Shown one piece after another: positions 7,594-14,983 of a stretch of 30,512 nucleotides of DNA. The translations under genes and the position numbers were made by a program. Origin of the DNA: Bog-159 sp035541265. GTDB taxonomy: Bacteria > Acidobacteriota > Terriglobia > Bryobacterales > Bryobacteraceae. The stretch is taken from positions 1-30,512 of the forward strand of contig DATKNQ010000060.1 in NCBI GenBank assembly GCA_035541265.1, written 5' to 3'. The notes below the pieces were generated by a model, which made no database searches, was not told the origin of the DNA, and worked only from the letters and a program-made list of their open reading frames with translations. Position 1 is the stretch's first letter. Every line of letters begins with the position of its first letter.

Positions 7594-7757
7594 GCGTGGC
7601 GCAAGGAGACCCCGGTCTCACGCACCCCGGGGCCTGCGGTGGGACTTGAGGCACTAAAGTGCAGGGATTGCACGCGTGGGGCCTCCTTCGGAAGCGGCGC
7701 GTCCGAAGGGCAGTCCAGGGTTCGAGGCCGGCCTGCCTGTCCCTCAAGTTTGGAGAC
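7594..7757 (+). ncRNA. Candidate structured RNA of unknown family
   Basis: This gene-free stretch can form several nested helices. A 5' hairpin is made of GCGT (7594-7597), GAGAC (7606-7610), loop CCCG, GTCTC (7615-7619) and ACGC (7620-7623). A long-range stem pairs ACTTGAGG (7644-7651) with CCTCAAGT (7742-7749), extendable by two G-U pairs. Within that stem are a 5-bp hairpin GTGCA/TGCAC (7659-7663 / 7669-7673) and a perfect 8-bp hairpin CCTTCGGA/TCCGAAGG (7685-7692 / 7702-7709) with a 9-nt loop. A further GGCAG/CTGCC pairing (7709-7713 / 7733-7737) is possible. A CATAAT box sits just upstream on the plus strand. The size of about 165 nt and the elongated shape recall 6S RNA, but I cannot match conserved 6S sequence. 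It is not tRNA, SRP RNA, tmRNA or RNase P RNA by eye. The strand is inferred from the promoter-like box only. Confidence 0.35.
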
Positions 7758-7794
7758 GAATCGCGCCCCTCGCAAGTCAGTCGAAGGTTAATCC

Positions 7795-9672
7795 TCAGTC
7801 GCCCGGTTCTTTCTTCTTTTCGTCGTGCTTCGGTTTGGATTCGTCGCCCTTCGGTGCCGCCTTTGGCTCCGGCTGCCGTTGAGGCGGCGGGACTCGCTGG
7901 GGCTGCGCCGTTTGCGGACGCGGTGTGTTGGCTGGGGGCTGCACGGCCTGTTGACGCGGCACGGCGGCTGGCGGCCGCGCAGTCTGGGGAGGCTGCTCCG
8001 CGGGGCGCGGCTGCGCGGTAACGGCAGGCGTAGGCGGGGAGACCCTCACCGGCGGCGCTCCCGGACGCTGCGGCTCCGCATTCTGCGGCCGCACCGGTTG
8101 TTGAGACTGGCCGGGTTGTGGGTGGAAACCTCCCCCCGCGGGCTGTGCCGGGTGCGGTTGCAGCACAACGCTCCGCGCCGGCGGTGCGACTCTGATGGGC
8201 GCTGCCCCCGGTGTGCGAGGCGGCGCGGTCTTGGCCACTACGGGTGCGGCAAGCGCGCGCGCGGGCGGCCGCACAATTGGCCGGCCTCCGGCTGCCGGCG
8301 CGGGCGGCTGCCGGACCGCAGTCACTTGCGGTCTCACCTGCATCACCCCCGGATGTAACTGGGCGACCTGATTCCGCGGCACTGTAATGCCAACCTGTCT
8401 CACCGGCCTTCCGCTGGCGAAGGCATTCTGTGGCATGGCCGAAACTGCATTCGGCGCGGCCATATTGGCGAAACGCTGATTTACCGTTACGTTAGTTACC
8501 GTCCGGTTCACATACACGTTGTTATAGACATTCGTGATGTTGATGTTATTCACTACCGTGGTATTCGATACATTCACTGTACGGAAGTACCCGGGACTGA
8601 CATGATAAGCCGGGGCATAAAGTTCGCCCGGACCAAGGGGCACCCATCCTACCGCAGGGCCGCCGACCGAGAGCGAGACACCCCAGTTGTCGCCGCCAAT
8701 GAAAGCGACCAGCGCTGGCGCATACACCGGGCGCACCCGAGGTCCGCCGGCTATCGCAACCGGGCCGGGCACCCAGCCCCAGCCGTTGCCGATATAGGCC
8801 CAGCGGCCATAGTGGAAGGGCGCAAATCCCCAGGGCGCATCGTCCACCCACGTCCAGCCCCACGGATCGATCCAGGCCCAATGGCCGTTGTGATACGGCG
8901 CCCAATTCACATCCACTGCGGGATACCAGACCGAACCATAGCCAGGCACATCGCGCCAGGCGCCGTAGTTGTCTAATTCCTCATATCCGATGACGCCCTG
9001 CGGAACATACCGGGCAGATTGCACGCGGGCTTCCTGCGCGTCGCGGTCTTCCGACCAGCTCTCGAACCAGTCTGGCGGCGGCGCGTACTCCACATCGAAG
9101 GCCAGTTGATCGGTGCCCGAAAGCCGTGCGGTGTTGCCGGCAGTCACGACGAAGCTCTGGCCGCCCCCGGTGACCTCCGCTTCACCGCGGCGAACCACCA
9201 CCCAGGTGGCCGCCGAATCCGGATCGGCGTTGAAACGATACTCGCCTTCGCCCATGATGGTGATCGCTGCGTTCGGCGTGTCCACTTCGAAGCTCTGGCC
9301 ATCGCCCACATACTGCACGCTTAGAATCAATTCGCCTTGCGTGAACCGGAGCTGCACGATGCGGTCGTCAAGATTCAGAAATCCCGCGCTGGTTTCGGGA
9401 CTTAGCCGCAGGACGGCGCCATCCAGGTGTAGCTCGGCCCGCGAATTCGTGTCAGTCCACAGGTAATCTCCGGTAGTGAACGGCCGGTTCATCATGGCCG
9501 GCGACCATTCGCTGTCGCCGGCCGGCTGCATGGAAACGTTGCCATTGATATAGTTCAAATCCGCCACACGCGTAGGCGGGTCCTGCGCGCTCGCACTCCA
9601 CACGAACACACAGGAAACCGTTGCGAAAAATAGGGGGAATCTCAGGGCCTGCAGAGCCCGAATAGTAGCCAT
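7795..9672 (-). CDS. Secreted FecR-domain protein with W-rich repeats and Pro/Gln-rich tail
   Basis: A 625-residue exported protein. Residues 1-29 form a signal peptide ending near SASAQDP. Residues about 35-190 form a FecR-like domain (VSMQPAGDSEWSPAMMNRPF, then GDYLWTDTNSRAELHLDGA, LRLSPETS). Residues about 225-310 contain repeated Trp/Tyr/Gly/Pro elements (GSVWYPAVDVNWAPY, GHWAWIDPWGWTWVDD, GRWAYIGNGWGWVPG) matching the DUF6600-type repeats common in acidobacterial FecR proteins. An Asn/Val-rich stretch (about 375-410) precedes a low-complexity Pro/Gln/Arg-rich tail ending in Lys/Glu/Asp. FecR proper relays a sigma-factor signal, but no sigma factor or membrane helix is seen here, so a surface or periplasmic scaffold role is as likely. 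AGGAG lies 10 nt before the ATG. The gene follows the tannase gene on the same strand after 42 nt. Confidence 0.85.
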   Translation of the reverse strand: MATIRALQALRFPLFFATVSCVFVWSASAQDPPTRVADLNYINGNVSMQPAGDSEWSPAMMNRPFTTGDYLWTDTNSRAELHLDGAVLRLSPETSAGFLNLDDRIVQLRFTQGELILSVQYVGDGQSFEVDTPNAAITIMGEGEYRFNADPDSAATWVVVRRGEAEVTGGGQSFVVTAGNTARLSGTDQLAFDVEYAPPPDWFESWSEDRDAQEARVQSARYVPQGVIGYEELDNYGAWRDVPGYGSVWYPAVDVNWAPYHNGHWAWIDPWGWTWVDDAPWGFAPFHYGRWAYIGNGWGWVPGPVAIAGGPRVRPVYAPALVAFIGGDNWGVSLSVGGPAVGWVPLGPGELYAPAYHVSPGYFRTVNVSNTTVVNNINITNVYNNVYVNRTVTNVTVNQRFANMAAPNAVSAMPQNAFASGRPVRQVGITVPRNQVAQLHPGVMQVRPQVTAVRQPPAPAAGGRPIVRPPARALAAPVVAKTAPPRTPGAAPIRVAPPARSVVLQPHPAQPAGGGFHPQPGQSQQPVRPQNAEPQRPGAPPVRVSPPTPAVTAQPRPAEQPPQTARPPAAVPRQQAVQPPANTPRPQTAQPQRVPPPQRQPEPKAAPKGDESKPKHDEKKKEPGD

Positions 9673-9694
9673 GGTTAGCCATCTCCTGGGTCAT

Positions 9695-9704
9695 CTGACG
9701 TCAG
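9695..9704. promoter_or_regulatory. Palindrome CTGACGTCAG upstream of the FecR gene
   Basis: A perfect 10-bp palindrome in the 42-nt gap between the tannase stop and the FecR start, 23 nt upstream of the FecR ATG. It could be an operator for a dimeric regulator. One short palindrome can arise by chance. Confidence 0.2.
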
Positions 9705-9714
9705 GTTACCAAAC

Positions 9715-11325
9715 TCAGTTGCGGGGTAAAGGAACTTTAATTGCCTGGTGCCACTCAGTGTCGCGCGCAGCCGCGCACTCGAAATTCTGCGAGACGTTCG
9801 GGTCACCGGAACCTTTGTAGACGGCGATCTGCGGATAGGGACAAAGCGGGCGCGTCATGCGGACTCCCTTCGCGGAGCTATCATCGACATACTTAGTCGC
9901 GATGATTGCTCCCGGCGCGGTGCCTTTCTCGACCCACCGTTCCAGAGCGTCGTAGATCCCATGCTCTGGACCTTTGGCCGTCGTGATGCCGAGCTGGCCG
10001 AACGCATTCGGGCCCGGGCCGCCCGCGCAGTGTTGCATGCCCGGAACCATGTAGAGCCGGACAAAACCCTGCGCGGTCTGCGCGCCCATGGCGTGCAGCA
10101 CTCCGTTGTAGTAGTTGATCGTGTTGGCGGGCGAGATCGCCGGATCGTTCCACCCTTGGTAAAGAATGAGCTTGCCGCCGCGCGCCTGAAAAGCCTGCAG
10201 ATCGGTCTCGGTGGCGTTCAGTGCGTGGGCCGTCTTCTCGTCGGCCGCTTTCAGTACTTGATCGATGTTGGCGGTCAGCGGATTCCAGGCCGGATCCTCG
10301 AAGACCATGTAGCGGAAATAATTCTCCATGTACACCGAACTGCTGCTCCCGCCCGGGCCGTTGCCGATGAGCCAGGGAATCCATCCGCCGCGACCGTCTT
10401 CAGCCCCGGGCGAGTAACCGGGAAAGATCGGATCGCCTTCCGAATTATGGCCGCCGGCATAGAGCTTCTTCAATGAAGCGATCTGCGGAGCCGTGAGGCA
10501 GGCGCGCGTATCTGCTTCCTTGCACAGCAGCACGACTGGGTCGAAGTGGCAGCGCTGCGGGTCACTGATGATGCCGTCCTTCAGCCCATCCTGCGCGTCG
10601 CAGGCGGCGAGCACGGCCTCCGAGATAGCCGGGAACTTGATGGAAGAGATGTATCCGGCCGGATCGGTGTAGATCGTCTGACTCACATCCACGCCGGCGG
10701 CCAACATGTGAGTCCAGAAGTTAGCCGGTGCTCCGGCCAGGATGCCGTCGTAGTCGGCGGGAAAGCGTTGCGCTTCCATGAGCGCTTCGCGGCCGCCATC
10801 GGAACAGCTATCGAAGTAAAAATGATCCGCCGGCCGGCCATAGAACGCCTCTATCAGTTTCTTGGCATTCCCGGTAGTCAGATGCAGCGCGCGGTAGCCG
10901 AAGTCAGTTACTTTCTCGGGATGATGATAGGCCCAACTCGCGTCTTCGGCGTCGCCTTCGTGCCCTGTGTCGGTGCCGGCGGTGGCATAGCCGCGCTTGA
11001 GATTGTTGCCCATCGAATTGAATCCGATAGAACCGGCGAACCCGCCGTTGCCGGCGCCCAGGAACTTGCCGTTCCAGCCGCCGGCCGGCATCCAGACTTC
11101 GAACCGGATATACGAATCGGTGCTCGGCTTGATGACACCGGCGACACGGCAGAACGTGGGCAACTGGTCAATGGCGTTACCGTAGGGTGGCGTGAATGCG
11201 CCCGCGGCAACCGCTTGCGCGGTCGTGATGGCGGTATCGGGCAGGGCGGTGTTTGCCAGGCTCTCGCAGGTGCCCGCCAGAGACGGTGCGGCGGCCAGCA
11301 AGGCCAGGATGATTGGAGTGCGCAT
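9715..11325 (-). CDS. Tannase/feruloyl esterase family protein, secreted
   Basis: A 536-residue exported serine esterase of the tannase/feruloyl-esterase family. These enzymes hydrolyse ester bonds of galloyl, feruloyl or related aromatic acids. Residues 1-18 are a signal peptide. The family's CS-D-HC arrangement is complete: C174-S175 in SCSDGGRE (nucleophile), D394 in GWNDPAISP, and H432-C433 in GMQHCAGGPGP, where the two Cys normally form a disulfide holding Ser and His together. An upstream Gly-rich NGKFLGAGNGGFAG segment and GTDTGHE are also characteristic. Further Cys in the lid region (CDAQDG to CHFDP, LLCKEADTRAC) fit extra disulfides. The start is 14 nt after the ThDP-enzyme stop, so it is probably the last gene of the four-gene operon, although TATCAT 8 nt upstream of the ATG may give separate expression. 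The actual ester substrate cannot be told from sequence. Confidence 0.92.
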   Translation of the reverse strand: MRTPIILALLAAAPSLAGTCESLANTALPDTAITTAQAVAAGAFTPPYGNAIDQLPTFCRVAGVIKPSTDSYIRFEVWMPAGGWNGKFLGAGNGGFAGSIGFNSMGNNLKRGYATAGTDTGHEGDAEDASWAYHHPEKVTDFGYRALHLTTGNAKKLIEAFYGRPADHFYFDSCSDGGREALMEAQRFPADYDGILAGAPANFWTHMLAAGVDVSQTIYTDPAGYISSIKFPAISEAVLAACDAQDGLKDGIISDPQRCHFDPVVLLCKEADTRACLTAPQIASLKKLYAGGHNSEGDPIFPGYSPGAEDGRGGWIPWLIGNGPGGSSSSVYMENYFRYMVFEDPAWNPLTANIDQVLKAADEKTAHALNATETDLQAFQARGGKLILYQGWNDPAISPANTINYYNGVLHAMGAQTAQGFVRLYMVPGMQHCAGGPGPNAFGQLGITTAKGPEHGIYDALERWVEKGTAPGAIIATKYVDDSSAKGVRMTRPLCPYPQIAVYKGSGDPNVSQNFECAAARDTEWHQAIKVPLPRN

Positions 11326-11333
11326 GACCGGTA

Positions 11334-11339
11334 ATGATA
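11334..11339 (-). promoter_or_regulatory. Possible -10 box (TATCAT) for the tannase gene
   Basis: On the minus strand TATCAT (5 of 6 consensus) lies 8 nt before the tannase ATG, within the 14-nt gap after the ThDP-enzyme stop. There is no ribosome binding site in the gap. This may mark an internal leaderless promoter in the operon. Confidence 0.3.
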
Positions 11340-13055
11340 TCAGGTGCGAATCCGGCGGGACACGGCGCGCGCGACCATGCGCAGACGGTCGGGCCAGGGC
11401 AGGCGCGCCAGGTTTACGCGTACGACTCCTTCGGTGAAGTACGTCTTGCGCGAGTAATCGATGGCCACCTCGACAATGACCGGGCGACTGGACTCAGACA
11501 CGGATAACGCCTGCCGCAGAACTGGCTCGATCTCGGCGTTCTTGTTGAGTAACAAGTATTCGGCGCCGACGGTCCGGCAGAATGATGGCACGTCGTAGTC
11601 GGGAAGTTCACTGCAACTCTTGCGCCCCAGCGCGGTCTGCTGGAATTGGGCGATCTGCGCCAGTTCGCGGTCGCGCAGCAGCAGAACGATAACCGGCAGT
11701 TGAAGTTGGGCGGCGGTGAGTAACTCGAGGCCGGTCATAAGGAAGGCGCCGTCGCCTGCCAGTGAGACTACGGGGCGGCCCGGACAAGCCAGTGCCGCAC
11801 CCAGCGCGGCGGGCACTGCATAGCCCATGCACGAATAGTCGATAGGCGCGAGAAACGAGCGCGGGCGGTCGAGACGCAGGCACTCCACGGCTAGAAATGT
11901 TCCGTTGCCGCTGTCGGTCGTATAGATGGCGGCCGGGCCGAGTAGCTCCTGAGCAGTCTTGAGTAGTTGAAATGGAGAGACGCGCTCGCCGCCGGCGGGA
12001 GCCTCCCATCCGGCCCAGACCTTCTGATGGCCCGCACGGATGGCGTCGCGCAGTGGCGCGGATGGCTCTCGTTGCGGCAAGTCAGTCAGGAGGGCGGAAA
12101 CGAATCGCGCTGCATCGGAAGTAACCGCTAAGTCGGCGCGGTAATTCTTATCCAGCACCGATGGATCGATATCTACATGAACTAACTTGCCGGGTGTCTC
12201 GAGGCCGTAGCTTGCCGTGCCGACTTCAGAGAAGCGGCAGCCGATGGCGAGCGTCAGGTCGCAGCTTGAGGCAATCTTGCGCACGAACGGCGGCGCGGCG
12301 GCTCCGAACCCGCACCACAGCCACAGAGGATGGGTTTCCGGAAAGATACCCTTGCCCTGAAACGTGGTGGCGACCGGTGCCTCCAGGCGCTCGGCCAAGG
12401 CCGCCACATTCGCCCCGGCGGCCCCCAGGCCGAGGTATAGCAGAGGACGACGGGACGCTGCCAGCAGAGCGCGCGCCTGGTCGAGATCGGCAGCGCGAAA
12501 GGACGGCTGCATTTCGGTTTCGGAAGTGCCGGCGTCGAGGTCCACTTCGTGACGAAAGATGTAATGCTCGGCGGGAACCTCGACGAACACCGGACCGGCA
12601 GGCGCGGTGCGTGCGATGCGGCAGGCGTGGCGAATCGTAGAGTAGAGATCCGCGCCACGCTCGATCAGAAACTGCGCCTTAGTAACAGGCCGCGCGATGG
12701 CCTGTTGATCGACGGCATGAAGCTGGAATGACTTGCCGGTGTCGCGGCGGATACCGCAGGCGAGCACCAGCATGGCTATATTATCCAGGCAAGCCTCGGC
12801 CACCCCGGAGAGAGCATGAGTCAGTCCCGCGCCCGGTACCACGTTGGCCACGGCAAGCTGGCCGGAAGCGCGCCACGCGCCGTCGGCCATGAAGGATGCA
12901 CTCTGCTCGTCGGTGACCAGGATCGGGCGAACCTTGGCCGAGCGGGCCAGCGAGTCGTAAAGTTCGATATTGTGCGTGCCGGGAATGCCGAAGGTGAAGG
13001 CGACGCCCTCGTCCTCGAGCGCGCGGACCACGATGTCTGCGCCCGTCATTTTCAT
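11340..13055 (-). CDS. ThDP-dependent enzyme (acetolactate synthase/benzoylformate decarboxylase-like)
   Basis: A 571-residue thiamine-diphosphate enzyme of the acetolactate synthase/decarboxylase superfamily, which cleaves or joins 2-oxo acids. The N-terminal Pyr domain has the cofactor-activating Glu at E50 (TDEQSASFMADGAWRASG). The central domain follows, and the C-terminal PP domain carries GDG in LAGDGAFLMTG. Where the ThDP motif normally ends in NN, this protein has RD (LLLRDREL). The Asp can still bind magnesium; the Arg is unusual. The region near LHAVDQQAIARPVTK resembles acetolactate synthase. It lacks a regulatory-subunit gene alongside, so it is unlikely to be the biosynthetic IlvB; a catabolic lyase or decarboxylase acting on a product of the neighbouring oxidoreductase or esterase is plausible but unproven. 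Its ATG overlaps the GMC gene's stop as ATGA. Confidence 0.88.
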   Translation of the reverse strand: MKMTGADIVVRALEDEGVAFTFGIPGTHNIELYDSLARSAKVRPILVTDEQSASFMADGAWRASGQLAVANVVPGAGLTHALSGVAEACLDNIAMLVLACGIRRDTGKSFQLHAVDQQAIARPVTKAQFLIERGADLYSTIRHACRIARTAPAGPVFVEVPAEHYIFRHEVDLDAGTSETEMQPSFRAADLDQARALLAASRRPLLYLGLGAAGANVAALAERLEAPVATTFQGKGIFPETHPLWLWCGFGAAAPPFVRKIASSCDLTLAIGCRFSEVGTASYGLETPGKLVHVDIDPSVLDKNYRADLAVTSDAARFVSALLTDLPQREPSAPLRDAIRAGHQKVWAGWEAPAGGERVSPFQLLKTAQELLGPAAIYTTDSGNGTFLAVECLRLDRPRSFLAPIDYSCMGYAVPAALGAALACPGRPVVSLAGDGAFLMTGLELLTAAQLQLPVIVLLLRDRELAQIAQFQQTALGRKSCSELPDYDVPSFCRTVGAEYLLLNKNAEIEPVLRQALSVSESSRPVIVEVAIDYSRKTYFTEGVVRVNLARLPWPDRLRMVARAVSRRIRT

Positions 13056-14545
13056 AACAGCGCGGGAACCTCCTCGCGAATGCGCTGGGCCACGCGATCG
13101 GCCAGCGCCATGATGGTGACGTAGGGGTTGATTTCGAGTGAGTCGGGGAAAAGACTCGCGTCGGCCACGAAGAGACGCGGATGGCCGTGTACGCGGCCCC
13201 AGCAGTCAGTCACGGAGTCACTCGGCCCGGCGCCCATGGCGCATCCGCCCTGCAAATGCGCCGCGGAAACGGGAGTCTTGCCGGGCGTGAATTCGGCGCT
13301 AGCCGCGATCTCATCCAGTCGCGCCGCATCGCGCGCGTCGATGGTTGTAGAGCGGGCCACCGGCATATGCACGCGCGCGGCCCCGGCAGCGAAAAAGATC
13401 CTGGCTGACGTGATGGCCCCGCGAATCAATCCGTGAATCGCGCCGGGCTGAAAACGATAGTCGGCCACAGGCCGTCCCGCGCGATCGAAAGTCACACGAT
13501 TGTGCGCATCGGCTTTATCGCAAGCCAGCACCAGGATCATCTGCAATCGCGGAAAGGCCTGCATGAAGGCGCTATGCGGCGCGCCAAATCCCGCCAGGCT
13601 CTTGGCCGTGATGAACGGGAAATACATGCAGGTTTCGAGCACGAAATGCTCACTTTCGGCGAACTGATCCAAGTAGTAACTCTTGGGATGGCCGATGAAA
13701 TTCGTGATGGGCCGGTTGTGCTCGGCGACCATAATCATCGCCGGATGACAAGTGAAGCCGCGGCCAATGCGCGGCAGGGGGAGATGCCGCAGCAGCGCTG
13801 GCGTGTGCAACGCGCCAGCACAAAGCACGATGATGCTCGCGTCGATCTGATAATCGCCCGGCTCCCACGGCGACGGATCGCCCTTGCCGCCCGCGGGTTT
13901 AGGCGAGGCGCGCGCGGTGAGTGTCCGTTCGCCGATGCCGAGCACCTCACACCGAGTGACGACTTCGACTCCGCTCTGTTCCGCGCGCGGCAACTGCACG
14001 CGGTCCGTGCCCTGCTTGGCCTGGTTAGGACAGCCCAAGTTGCAGAGGCTCGACCCGCGGCAGCCTTTCACATTCACCGGGAATTGCTGCACGTCATAGC
14101 CCAGCGCGCGGCAGCCGGACGCGAACAGCTTGTTGTTTCCATTGATGGCTTCGTCGGGCAAAAAATGGACGTTGTTCTCGGCCATGTACTTTCGCGCGCG
14201 GCATTCGAGATCGGCGTGCGTGAGTCCGGGAACGTTCCAGCGTTGGATGACGCGCTCCGGTGGCAACATCGAAGTGCCTGTATAGACGACCGTCGAGCCG
14301 CCGTAGGCGCATCCGGAGGCCAGGGTCATGGTGCCATCGGAAGTGAGGAAGCCGCCGCCGTCTTCGTACAGAGCCGCGGCCATCTCGAGTTCGCGGCCCG
14401 TGAATTCGTCATCGCGCAAACGCGGGCCCTTTTCGAGTACGGCGATGCGCACGCCCTGGTGGCACAGCGGCGAGAGTTGTTCGGCAACCGTCCCGCCGCC
14501 CGCGCCGGAGCCGACGATCACGATGTCGTATCGCAATCGCTTCAC
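13052..14545 (-). CDS. GMC-family FAD oxidoreductase
   Basis: A 497-residue flavoprotein that oxidises an alcohol group of an unknown substrate. It begins with the dinucleotide-binding motif IVGSGAGGGTVAE and an Asp/Glu-type LEKGP after the second strand. The Cys-rich segment CRGSSLCNLGCPNQAKQGTD is typical of the subfamily that includes long-chain alcohol oxidases. The C-terminus has AAHLQGGCAMG, carrying the catalytic His, and INPYVTIMALADR. The GTG at 14545 is chosen: GGGAGG lies 7 nt upstream, and the extra residues of the longer frame from 14761 read as an out-of-frame shadow of the preceding gene. The stop of the preceding gene and this start overlap as GTGA. There is no signal peptide, so it is probably cytoplasmic or held by its partner subunit. 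Confidence 0.9.
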   Translation of the reverse strand: MKRLRYDIVIVGSGAGGGTVAEQLSPLCHQGVRIAVLEKGPRLRDDEFTGRELEMAAALYEDGGGFLTSDGTMTLASGCAYGGSTVVYTGTSMLPPERVIQRWNVPGLTHADLECRARKYMAENNVHFLPDEAINGNNKLFASGCRALGYDVQQFPVNVKGCRGSSLCNLGCPNQAKQGTDRVQLPRAEQSGVEVVTRCEVLGIGERTLTARASPKPAGGKGDPSPWEPGDYQIDASIIVLCAGALHTPALLRHLPLPRIGRGFTCHPAMIMVAEHNRPITNFIGHPKSYYLDQFAESEHFVLETCMYFPFITAKSLAGFGAPHSAFMQAFPRLQMILVLACDKADAHNRVTFDRAGRPVADYRFQPGAIHGLIRGAITSARIFFAAGAARVHMPVARSTTIDARDAARLDEIAASAEFTPGKTPVSAAHLQGGCAMGAGPSDSVTDCWGRVHGHPRLFVADASLFPDSLEINPYVTIMALADRVAQRIREEVPALL

Positions 14546-14937
14546 GGACGCGCCTCCCAACCGCGTGGATCGGCGCAGTAACCCAGCTCGCGCGCGGCCG
14601 CGTGACGGCCATAGTATCCGGCGAGCACGATGGTGCGCAGGCCCCAGAAACCGACGCGGATCTTCTGGATCGGATCGTTTTGGAGATGGGCCAGGATGCG
14701 CACGCGGGCGTCGGGATGCAGGCGGCTGAACGTCCGCCCATAGCGAATGACCGGCAGCCATTCAACGGCGCGGAGAAACAAACGGAGCTGTCGCTTGAGT
14801 GACTCGGGACGGCCGCGCAGAAGCGCTTCGACCACCTGGTCGAAATCGCGCCAGCCTTGCTCATCGAGCGCGGAGGACTCCGGAACGATGGTGGTGACCA
14901 CAGCGCGGAAGGTCGCGAGGTCGAGGGCCAGCGGCAT
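14542..14937 (-). CDS. Small subunit-like protein upstream of the GMC oxidoreductase
   Basis: A 131-residue soluble, helical protein. Its layout (LATFRAVVTTIVPES, then LLRGRPESLKRQLRLFLRAVEWLP, FSRLHPDARVRILAHL, and a tail with YYGRHAAARELGYC) resembles gluconate 2-dehydrogenase subunit 3-like proteins and the N-terminal region that precedes the GMC domain in fused long-chain alcohol oxidases. It is therefore probably a partner subunit of the next gene's flavoprotein, with which it overlaps by GTGA. There is no Tat signal, unlike many true subunit-3 proteins. It is the first gene of the operon; only 46 nt separate it from the divergent threonine synthase gene, so both promoters must lie there or overlap coding sequence. 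Confidence 0.75.
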   Translation of the reverse strand: MPLALDLATFRAVVTTIVPESSALDEQGWRDFDQVVEALLRGRPESLKRQLRLFLRAVEWLPVIRYGRTFSRLHPDARVRILAHLQNDPIQKIRVGFWGLRTIVLAGYYGRHAAARELGYCADPRGWEARP

Positions 14938-14968
14938 TCCAGTTCACGGTAGCACGCGCGCCGGCTGT

Positions 14969-14974
14969 TAGACT
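14969..14974 (+). promoter_or_regulatory. Possible -10 box (TAGACT) for threonine synthase
   Basis: TAGACT ends 9 nt before the ATG at 14984 and no ribosome binding site is visible between them. This puts the predicted transcript start within a few bases of the start codon. Confidence 0.25.
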
Positions 14975-14983
14975 TGCTGATGA

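Noticed and set aside
7709..7737. TTCGAG in a tRNA-T-arm-like setting
   Set aside because: The flanking bases do not make a 5-bp T-stem, and no acceptor, D or anticodon arm can be placed around it.
7588..8021. Short plus-strand open frames in and beyond the self-complementary stretch
   Set aside because: No ribosome binding site, low-complexity Arg/Ala/Pro translation, and partial overlap with the FecR gene on the other strand.
13433..14581. Long open frame on the plus strand opposite the GMC oxidoreductase (382 codons)
   Set aside because: It is antisense to a gene with clear FAD and GMC motifs and encodes no recognisable domain; long antisense frames are expected in GC-rich coding DNA.
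14546..14761. Upstream extension of the GMC oxidoreductase to an ATG at 14761
   Set aside because: The added residues are Arg/Pro-rich and read through the preceding gene in another frame; the GTG at 14545 has a GGGAGG site and a GTGA overlap.
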